DNA of 15,516 nt from JAMLGJ01 sp047972145 (GTDB lineage: Bacteria > Actinomycetota > Acidimicrobiia > Acidimicrobiales > Microtrichaceae): assembly GCA_047972145.1 (NCBI GenBank), contig JBKEAI010000005.1, forward strand, positions 1 through 15,516. The letters run 5' to 3'. The translations under genes were made by a program, and so were the position numbers. Shown here in pieces: positions 6,421 through 11,786 of the stretch (the first letter of the stretch is position 1; each line of letters begins with the position of its first letter). The notes beneath the pieces are model-generated. The model did not search any database. It was not told the DNA's origin and worked only from the letters and a program-made list of their open reading frames with translations.

Positions 6421-6533
6421 TCAGCGAGCTTTGCGTGGAGACGGTGAAGCACCGATCGCCTCGAGCGGTTGACGCGCCGGGTGTGTTGGGGGGAGGCGTG
6501 ATCGAAGGAGAACCGATCCGGCGGAGGGTTTAG
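6369..6533 (+). CDS. Possible small ORF or coding remnant of unknown function
   Basis: From GTG 6369 the frame reads through EELISSRLVYPVDKIS, ELCVETVKHRSPRAV and GVIEGEPIRRRV to a TAG at 6531-6533 (54 residues). The frame is open further up, with GTG 6348 and ATG 6294 as alternative starts. Composition is protein-like, with mostly G/C third positions, but I recognise no family. The stop codon is part of the -10 box of the next gene. It may be the 3' end of another decayed gene in this region or simply a chance frame; the opposite strand is also open. Confidence 0.2.
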   Translation: MNSEELISSRLVYPVDKISELCVETVKHRSPRAVDAPGVLGGGVIEGEPIRRRV

Positions 6534-6545
6534 CCTCGCGCTATG
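6531..6545 (+). promoter_or_regulatory. -10 box and probable leaderless start of the 129-aa protein gene
   Basis: TAGCCT (6531-6536) is followed by six bases and ATG 6543. A GGAGGG lies at 6523-6528, but 14 nt from the ATG, too far for a good Shine-Dalgarno. No clear -35 is seen. Confidence 0.45.
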
Positions 6546-6932
6546 GCAACGTTGAGCTTCGACGGTGAGACAAATGCAGAGGTCATCCAGAAGATGCGGC
6601 GCTGGCTTGCAGCGCAGGACGGCGGCGAGGACCAGGTTCCCAACCTCACCGAGACGCTCACCCATGGCGCCGAGCTCACCAAGGACGCACTGCGCATCAT
6701 CGCGTCCGCCGCTCCGGATCCGGTCGCGCAGTCGGATGTGGTGAAGGGTTTGACCTCGATGGGCTACAAGGCGACCGATGCCACCAAGGATGCTGTGGTC
6801 GCCGGATTGGATTCGATCGAGGAGGCGACAGGTGGTGGGGTGGTCCGCCAGGTGTCCGACGCGGGGCGCAAGGCCGTATACGAGATGAACTCGCAGATCG
6901 CGAAGCAACTGCTCAAGAACCTGATGGGCTGA
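6543..6932 (+). CDS. Conserved-looking small protein of unknown function, possible winged-helix fold
   Basis: 129 aa, no signal peptide or membrane segment. I do not recognise a named family. The N-terminal 45 residues are acidic and polar. From about 45 the pattern is helix (LTKDALRIIASA), helix (AQSDVVKGLTSMGY), helix (TDATKDAVVAGLDSIEEA), a Gly-rich turn, then GVVRQVSDAGRKAVYEM and a final helix (SQIAKQLLKNLMG). This order of three helices, a hairpin and a helix would suit a winged-helix DNA-binding domain, but that is inference from pattern alone. Its own start signal is a -10 box six bases upstream. It precedes guaB3 by 109 bp on the same strand, and a separate promoter-like site for guaB3 begins at its stop codon, so co-transcription is possible but not required. 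A link to purine metabolism is unproven. Confidence 0.7.
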   Translation: MATLSFDGETNAEVIQKMRRWLAAQDGGEDQVPNLTETLTHGAELTKDALRIIASAAPDPVAQSDVVKGLTSMGYKATDATKDAVVAGLDSIEEATGGGVVRQVSDAGRKAVYEMNSQIAKQLLKNLMG

Positions 6933-6956
6933 CCAGCGGGCGCTCCCGGCTAGGAT
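6929..6956 (+). promoter_or_regulatory. Candidate promoter for guaB3-guaA
   Basis: CTGACC (6929-6934), a 16-bp spacer and TAGGAT (6951-6956) resemble the guaB promoter (GTGACC-17-TACCAT). It overlaps the stop codon of the 129-aa gene. Transcription would start near 6963, giving a leader of about 80 nt before GTG 7042. Confidence 0.45.
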
Positions 6957-6972
6957 CACTCCTTCCCTTCGG

Positions 6973-7040
6973 GGCCGCACACGGCCCGGAGCACGACCTG
7001 AGAAGGCCCGGATCACGGCCGCACAAAGGCCCGGAGCAAC
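6973..7040 (+). repeat. Duplicated leader sequence before guaB3, including its ribosome-binding site
   Basis: GGCCGCACACGGCCCGGAGC (from 6973) is repeated as GGCCGCACAAAGGCCCGGAGC (from 7017), with a shorter GGCCCGGATCAC (7005-7016) between. The last copy supplies GGAG (7033-7036), a Shine-Dalgarno five bases before GTG 7042. The earlier copy duplicates that GGAG without a usable start after it. Confidence 0.6.
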
Positions 7041-7041
7041 A

Positions 7042-8172
7042 GTGGCAACAGTCGACATCGGCATGGGCAAGGCAGCCAGGGCGGGCTACTCGCTCGCCGA
7101 CATAGCGATCGTGCCGAGCCGACGCACGCGCTCGGCCGACGAGGTGGATCTGTCGTGGCAGATCGACGCCTACCAGTTCGACATCCCGGTGATCTCCGCC
7201 TCGATGGACGGTGTCACCTCACCCGATTTTGCGGTCGGGATGGATCACCACGGGGGTGTCGGTGCACTGCACGTCGAGGGGCTCTGGACCCGCTACGAGG
7301 ACCCCACCGGGGTGTTGGAGCGGATCGCTGCACTCGAGCCGGGCGACCGGTCGGTAGAGCTGCGCGACATCTACGCGGCCCCGGTCGATCCCGAGCTCAT
7401 TGGCCGCCGTGTCCAGGAGATCCGCGACGCCGGTGCGATCGCCGCGGTCACCGTGAGCCCGGGCAGTACCGAGACGCTCTTGCCCCACATCACCGCGGCC
7501 GATCCACACCTGTTGTTGATCCAGGGCACGGTCACCTCCGCCGAGCACGTCACCAGCACCGAGACCGCACCGCTCGACCTCAAGTACCTGGTGCGTCGCC
7601 TCGACTTGCCGGTGATCGTCGGTGGGTGCGCCAGCTACCAGGCGGCGCTGCACCTCATGCGCACAGGGGCGGCCGGTGTGCTGGTCGGGGTCGGCTCCGG
7701 TGTCACCTCGCGAACCAGCCGCGTTCTCGGGGTCGGTGGTGCGCAGGCGACCGCGATCGCCGATGCACGTGCCGCGCGCATGCGTCACCTCGATGAGACC
7801 GGCGTGTACTGCCACGTGATCGCCGACGGAGGAATGACCACCGGAGGCGACATCGCCAAGGCCGTCGTCTGTGGTGCGGACGCGGTCATGTTGGGTACTC
7901 CGCTCGCGGCGGCGTCGGAGTCCCCTGCGGGGGGCACCGTCTGGTCGATGTCCGCCTTCCATCCCAACCTTCCCCGCGGGGTCTTGGGCCGTGTCGACAC
8001 GCTCGGTTCACTCGACGTGGTACTGGACGGGCCCGCGGACAGTGCCGATGGCCGCACAAATCTGATGGGTGCCATGCGCAAGGCGATGGCGGTGTGTGGA
8101 CACGACAGCGTCAAGGATCTCCAGAAGGCCGAGCTCGTGACCACCGGGTCAGAAGTGACGGACCAGCGGTGA
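7042..8172 (+). CDS. guaB3: GuaB3 family IMP dehydrogenase-related protein
   Basis: A 376-aa (beta/alpha)8-barrel paralogue of IMPDH without CBS domains, close to the usual length of actinobacterial GuaB3 (about 375). Hallmarks are the N-terminal IGMGKAARAGYSLADIAIVP and SRRTRS, the mid-region LDLKYLVRRLDLPVIVGG, HLMRTGAAGVLVG, and HVIADGGMTTGGDIAKAVVC followed by GADAVMLGTPLA. The loop that holds the catalytic Cys in true IMPDH (SICTT in GuaB here) reads GVGSGVTSRTSRVLGVG (216-232) with no cysteine, and the Arg-Tyr flap is absent. IMP oxidation by the canonical mechanism is therefore unlikely; the role of such Cys-less proteins is uncertain. The GTG start has GGAG five bases upstream. The stop overlaps the guaA GTG (GTGA), so the two are one transcriptional unit with coupled translation, which ties the protein to GMP synthesis by context. 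Confidence 0.92.
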   Translation: MATVDIGMGKAARAGYSLADIAIVPSRRTRSADEVDLSWQIDAYQFDIPVISASMDGVTSPDFAVGMDHHGGVGALHVEGLWTRYEDPTGVLERIAALEPGDRSVELRDIYAAPVDPELIGRRVQEIRDAGAIAAVTVSPGSTETLLPHITAADPHLLLIQGTVTSAEHVTSTETAPLDLKYLVRRLDLPVIVGGCASYQAALHLMRTGAAGVLVGVGSGVTSRTSRVLGVGGAQATAIADARAARMRHLDETGVYCHVIADGGMTTGGDIAKAVVCGADAVMLGTPLAAASESPAGGTVWSMSAFHPNLPRGVLGRVDTLGSLDVVLDGPADSADGRTNLMGAMRKAMAVCGHDSVKDLQKAELVTTGSEVTDQR

Positions 8173-9944
8173 GCTCTGAACCGGGTGGCGTGGCGGCCTC
8201 CCCCGACGTGGTCGGTGGGTGCGCGTCTGGCGCACCGGTTGATGAGGCCGCGTCTGGCGCACCGGTTGATGAGGCCGTGTCTGGCGCACCGGTAGCTGAG
8301 GGAGCGCACGTGGTGTCGGTGCATGCACCGGACCAGGTCGTGCTGGTGGTCGACTTCGGTGCCCAGTACGCGCAGTTGATCGCCCGGCGGGTCCGCGAGG
8401 CGAGGGTGTACTCCGAGATCGTTCCCCACACGATCACCGCGGCGGAGGTCGCACGCCGTGCACCCGCGGCGATCATCCTCTCGGGCGGTCCCAAGTCGGT
8501 ACACGTGGAGGGAGCCCCTGACCTCGACCCAGGAGTGTTCGACCTCGGGATCCCGATCCTCGGCATCTGCTACGGCTCGCAGTTGATCGCACAACAACTC
8601 GGTGGCACGGTCGCCCGCGGTGGCTCGGGAGAGTACGGCCGCACCGTGATGCACCTCGGTGCGGGCGCGGGAGCGGGTGTTGGTGACGGCACAGGGTCAG
8701 GTGCTGGCGCTGGTGCTGGTGTGGGCGCGGGAGCTGGTGACGGCACGGGTTCAAGCGGTCTGCTCGGGGGGCTGCCGTCCACACAGACGGTGTGGATGAG
8801 CCACTTCGATGCGATCACCGAACCGCCCGAGGGGTTCGTGGCCACGGCTTCATCAGATGGCGCACCGGTCGCTGTGCTCGAAAGTCCGCAGCGTCGGATC
8901 TGGGGTGTGCAGTTCCACCCCGAGGTCCACCACACCCCCCACGGCCAGGAGGTGATCCAACGGTTTCTCGTCGACCTCGCCGGATGCACGCCCAACTGGA
9001 CGATGGCGAACTTCGTCGACGATGCGGTCGCCGACATCCGAGCCCAGGTAGGTGACGGACGGGCGATCTGTGGACTGTCCGGTGGGGTCGACTCGGCTGT
9101 GGCCGCGGCGCTGGTCCACAAGGCGATCGGCGCGCAGCTCACGTGCGTGTTCGTCGACACCGGGCTCATGCGCAAGGACGAGGGTGACCAGGTGGTCGAG
9201 ACCTTCCGCCGTCACCAGGGCATCGAGCTGATCCATGTGCGTGCCGCCGACCGGTTCTTCGAGCGCCTCGCAGGGATCACCGACCCAGAGCAGAAGCGCA
9301 AGGTGATCGGCGAGCTGTTCATCCGGGTGTTCGAGGACGCGAAGGGTGGCATCGAGGACGCCCGCTATCTCGTGCAGGGAACGCTGTATCCCGACGTGAT
9401 CGAGTCGGGCACGGCGCACGCTTCGACGATCAAGAGCCACCACAACGTGGGTGGTCTGCCCGACGACCTCGACTTCGAGCTGGTCGAGCCGCTGCGGACC
9501 CTGTTCAAGGACGAGGTGCGCGCGGTGGGCCTCGAGCTGGGACTACCCGACGAGATCGTGTGGCGCCAGCCCTTCCCGGGCCCGGGGCTGGGGGTGCGGA
9601 TCATCGGAGAGGTCACCCCCGACAAGGTGGCGCTGCTCCAGGAGGCCGACGCCGTGGTGCGCGAGGAGCTCCACAGCGCGGGCATGGACCGTGAGATCTG
9701 GCAGGCGTTCGCGGTGCTCGCCGACATCCGCACGGTGGGGGTGCAGGGGGACGAGCGCACGTATGGGTATCCGATCGTGGTGCGAGCGGTCACCAGCGAG
9801 GACGCGATGACCGCGGACTGGGCACGGATCCCCTACGAGGTGCTCGAGGCGATCTCGTCGCGGATAATCAACGAGGTGCCCGGGGTCAACCGTGTGGCCT
9901 ACGACATCACCTCCAAGCCGCCCGGCACCATCGAGTGGGAGTGA
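8169..9944 (+). CDS. guaA: GMP synthase (glutamine-hydrolysing) GuaA
   Basis: A 591-aa cytoplasmic enzyme that amidates XMP to GMP using glutamine and ATP. The class I glutamine amidotransferase domain (about 57-270) has catalytic C134 in GICYGSQ, H250 and E252 in FHPEVHH. The ATP pyrophosphatase domain has the P-loop SGGVDS (304-309). The dimerisation/XMP-binding end carries SHHNVGGLPDDLDFELVEPL, PFPGPGLGVRI, and SKPPGTIEWE at the C-terminus. The family is normally near 510-530 aa. The extra length is an N-terminal tail with a three-unit 9-residue repeat (19-45) and a Gly/Ala insertion (about 164-197) inside the amidotransferase domain. The start is GTG 8169, overlapping the guaB3 stop by four bases; in-frame GTG 8310, after the repeats, would give a standard N-terminus and is a real alternative. 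All catalytic residues are present. Confidence 0.96.
   Translation: MSSEPGGVAASPDVVGGCASGAPVDEAASGAPVDEAVSGAPVAEGAHVVSVHAPDQVVLVVDFGAQYAQLIARRVREARVYSEIVPHTITAAEVARRAPAAIILSGGPKSVHVEGAPDLDPGVFDLGIPILGICYGSQLIAQQLGGTVARGGSGEYGRTVMHLGAGAGAGVGDGTGSGAGAGAGVGAGAGDGTGSSGLLGGLPSTQTVWMSHFDAITEPPEGFVATASSDGAPVAVLESPQRRIWGVQFHPEVHHTPHGQEVIQRFLVDLAGCTPNWTMANFVDDAVADIRAQVGDGRAICGLSGGVDSAVAAALVHKAIGAQLTCVFVDTGLMRKDEGDQVVETFRRHQGIELIHVRAADRFFERLAGITDPEQKRKVIGELFIRVFEDAKGGIEDARYLVQGTLYPDVIESGTAHASTIKSHHNVGGLPDDLDFELVEPLRTLFKDEVRAVGLELGLPDEIVWRQPFPGPGLGVRIIGEVTPDKVALLQEADAVVREELHSAGMDREIWQAFAVLADIRTVGVQGDERTYGYPIVVRAVTSEDAMTADWARIPYEVLEAISSRIINEVPGVNRVAYDITSKPPGTIEWE
8223..8303 (+). repeat. Three 27-bp tandem repeats at the 5' end of guaA
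   Basis: Units at 8223-8249 and 8250-8276 are identical (encoding ASGAPVDEA). The third, 8277-8303, is diverged (VSGAPVAEG). The unit length keeps frame, so copy-number change would only vary the protein tail. Confidence 0.9.
8658..8759 (+). repeat. Gly/Ala low-complexity repeat inside guaA
   Basis: About 102 bp of GGTGCG/GGAGCG/GCTGGT-type sequence encode an in-frame run rich in GAGAGVG with two copies of GDGTGS. It replaces a short loop in the amidotransferase domain, between GEYGRTVMHL and LLGGLPSTQTVWMSH. Confidence 0.85.
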
Positions 9945-10160
9945 CGCCCTCGGCGCGAAGGTCCAGCATCGTGTCCACTGTCCGGCAGCAGGGCTGATGC
10001 GCCGACCCCGGTGGGCGGGTTTCTGGCAGCGGGCACCCGGCCGATCATGTCTTCCCATGGGTTTGCCCACACGCTTGATCACACTGCTGTAGTTTGCTGT
10101 CCACGGCCCGCAATCCAGCCCGTACAAACCGAAACGTGATCGCAGTCTCAGGCACTTTTC

Positions 10161-10177
10161 GCAACCTTCTTGTAACA
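10161..10177 (+). promoter_or_regulatory. Possible MtrA-like two-box site upstream of the NlpC/P60 gene
   Basis: GCAACC (10161-10166), TTCTT, GTAACA (10172-10177) form a direct repeat with 11-bp phasing, 31 bp before the start codon. MtrA of the actinobacterial MtrAB system is known to control RipA/Rpf-type cell-wall hydrolase genes through paired GTAACA-like boxes. The match is short and the call speculative. Confidence 0.2.
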
Positions 10178-10207
10178 CTTGGGCATATCTGGAAGACTCG
10201 TTGGAGA

Positions 10208-11470
10208 ATGTTCACGGACTCCCCGCCGCCCCGGCGACCACTCAGGTCGCTCATCGTCCTGCTCTGCGTGGGGACGCTCACCGCGCTCGTGTGGCCCAAC
10301 ACGGCGTCCGCCCAGGAGGACATCGGTTCGTTGCGGGCCCGTGCCTCGAGGCTGGCCGACCAACTCGACGGGCTCGAGCGCGAGGCGGCGATCGCGGACG
10401 AGGACTACCTGGAGACCCTCGACGTCATCGAGAAGCTGAACACAGAGATCAACACCACCCAGGATTCGATCGCCGAAGCGCAGGTCCGCGTCGACGAGGC
10501 CGAGGCACAGGCGAGCGAGTTCCTCGTGGCCAAGTACATGGACGCCGGCAGTTCGGCCGCCCTGGTGGCTCTGTCCAACGACGACATGAACAAGTCGCTG
10601 AACCAGCAGGTCCTCCTCGGTGCGCTGCGCGGCGACCGTGAGGAGCTCACCGACGAGCTCGCGGCGAGCCGGGCCGACCTCCAGGATCGCAAGGACGAGC
10701 TGGCCGACAAGCAGTCCGAGGTCGAGGTCGCCAAGGCCGACCAGGAAGCCGCGAAGTCACGCTTGGAGGCCTCCATCTCCGAGAGTCAGGCGCTCTACGA
10801 CGAGGCCAACGGTGAGCTCCAGGAGGCGATCGCAGCCGAGCAGCGCCGCCGCGAGGAGGAAGCGGCACGGCGCGCTGCTGCCGAGGCCGCTCAGCGCGAG
10901 GCAGCGCAGGCCGCTGCGGCCCAGCAGCAGGCGGCAGCAGCACCGACCACAGCCGCTCCGACCAACCGCCGCGCCAGAACCGCAGCTCCCGCTGCACCTG
11001 CGCCGGCCCCGGGTGGTGGCGGCGCTCCTGCGCCGGCCCCGGCTGGTGGCGGTGCTCCTGCACCGGCCCCCACTCCGTTGCCGCCCCCACCCCCGCCTCC
11101 CCCGCCTCCCACCAGCGGTGGTGCAGCGGGCGCGATCCAAGCTGCGAAGACCCAACTCGGGCGGATGTACCGCTGGGGTGGGTCATCGCCGGCGACCGGC
11201 TTCGACTGCTCCGGGCTGATGTTGTGGTCGTGGGCCCAGGTCGGAGTGGGACTCCCACGCACCTCGCGTGCACAGAAGGCTGCAACCCAGCCGATCTCGA
11301 TGGCCCAGATCCAGCCCGGCGACCTCGTGTTCTACGGCAACCCCGTCTACCACGTGGGTATGTACGTCGGTGGCGGGATGATGATCGACTCGCCCCGCAC
11401 CGGCAAGCCCGTCGCGATCCGCCCGGTCGGCTGGATCGGCAAGGTCAGCGGAGTCGGCCGGGTCCGCTGA
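10208..11470 (+). CDS. Secreted coiled-coil NlpC/P60 peptidoglycan endopeptidase (RipA-like)
   Basis: 420 aa. A signal peptide (PLRSLIVLLCVGTLTALVWP; AxA cleavage predicted after A35 in NTASA-QED) exports it. Residues 38-235 are a long charged coiled coil, like the N-terminal domains of RipA and similar septal hydrolases. An Ala/Gln stretch, an APAP/GGG repeat and a run of ten prolines (292-301) form the linker. The C-terminal NlpC/P60 domain (about 307-420) has C334 in FDCSGLMLW and H382 in YHVGMYVG. The third catalytic position appears to be D394 in MMIDSP, where RipA has Glu, as I recall. Such enzymes cut D-Glu/meso-DAP peptide stems during cell separation. ATG 10208 is chosen for the signal peptide; the in-frame GTG/TTG-type starts upstream (from 10094) would bury it. 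GGAG lies only two bases before the ATG, so initiation signals are weak. It is probably a single-gene unit ended by the following hairpin. Confidence 0.9.
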   Translation: MFTDSPPPRRPLRSLIVLLCVGTLTALVWPNTASAQEDIGSLRARASRLADQLDGLEREAAIADEDYLETLDVIEKLNTEINTTQDSIAEAQVRVDEAEAQASEFLVAKYMDAGSSAALVALSNDDMNKSLNQQVLLGALRGDREELTDELAASRADLQDRKDELADKQSEVEVAKADQEAAKSRLEASISESQALYDEANGELQEAIAAEQRRREEEAARRAAAEAAQREAAQAAAAQQQAAAAPTTAAPTNRRARTAAPAAPAPAPGGGGAPAPAPAGGGAPAPAPTPLPPPPPPPPPPTSGGAAGAIQAAKTQLGRMYRWGGSSPATGFDCSGLMLWSWAQVGVGLPRTSRAQKAATQPISMAQIQPGDLVFYGNPVYHVGMYVGGGMMIDSPRTGKPVAIRPVGWIGKVSGVGRVR

Positions 11471-11494
11471 CACCCTGAACGAACACCCCCCGGG

Positions 11495-11520
11495 AGGACC
11501 AGCCTTCATCGGCTGGTCCT
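11495..11520 (+). terminator. Hairpin terminator after the NlpC/P60 gene
   Basis: AGGACCAGCC (11495-11504) and GGCTGGTCCT (11511-11520) form a perfect 10-bp stem with the 6-nt loop TTCATC, 25 bp after the stop codon. There is no U-tract, as is common for actinobacterial terminators. Confidence 0.7.
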
Positions 11521-11532
11521 CTGCGCGTCAGG

Positions 11533-11602
11533 GCCCCGCGCGCGCCCCAACGAGAGTCCTCGTTCGAGCCCCGCGCGCGCCCCAACGAGAGTCCTCGGTC
11601 GC
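11533..11602 (+). repeat. 35-bp tandem direct repeat
   Basis: Two 35-bp units (11533-11567 and 11568-11602) share their first 30 bases exactly; these begin GCCCCGCGCGCGCCCC and end CGAGAGTCCTCG. The 10-bp core CCCCAACGAG recurs inverted as CTCGTTGGGG at 11732-11741. Confidence 0.85.
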
Positions 11603-11624
11603 CCGCGCGTGCCCTCGTTCACCC

Positions 11625-11662
11625 GCGTGGGTGACTCAGGTTGGCGTGGGTGACTCAGGTTG
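11625..11662 (+). repeat. 19-bp perfect tandem repeat upstream of pcrA
   Basis: GCGTGGGTGACTCAGGTTG occurs at 11625-11643 and again directly at 11644-11662. The GTGACTCA core recurs inverted as TGAGTCAC at 11717-11724, with a weaker GTGAGTC near 11668. The 313-bp gap between the NlpC/P60 gene and pcrA holds no gene I can support, only the hairpin, these repeats and the pcrA -10 box. Confidence 0.8.
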
Positions 11663-11770
11663 TTGGTGTGAGTCGGCTGGTGTCGTAGTGCGCGTAGGTG
11701 ACTATCTCGCTGAACATGAGTCACTGGCGCGCTCGTTGGGGTACGCACCGGGGGTGTCAGAGGTGACCGG

Positions 11771-11786
11771 TAGGATTGGGTAGGTG
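11771..11786 (+). promoter_or_regulatory. -10 box and leaderless start of pcrA
   Basis: TAGGAT (11771-11776) is followed by seven bases and GTG 11784. No Shine-Dalgarno of usable quality is present and no clear -35 is seen. No LexA-type (CGAAC-N4-GTTCG) box was found nearby. Confidence 0.5.

Noticed and set aside
6375..7070. 231-codon minus-strand frame opposite the 129-aa gene
   Set aside because: It runs antisense through the 129-aa gene, which has the better coding character and start signal; the translation is His/Arg-rich without motifs.
9945..10207. Possible c-di-AMP (ydaO-type) riboswitch before the NlpC/P60 gene
   Set aside because: Such riboswitches do precede cell-wall hydrolase genes in actinobacteria, but I could not find the conserved GGGGAA-type core or the expected stems.
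11533..11662. CRISPR-like array in the repeats before pcrA
   Set aside because: Only two copies of each repeat, directly abutting with no spacers.
11471..11783. LexA/SOS box upstream of pcrA
   Set aside because: No CGAAC-N4-GTTCG-like palindrome is present; only the direct and inverted repeats described.
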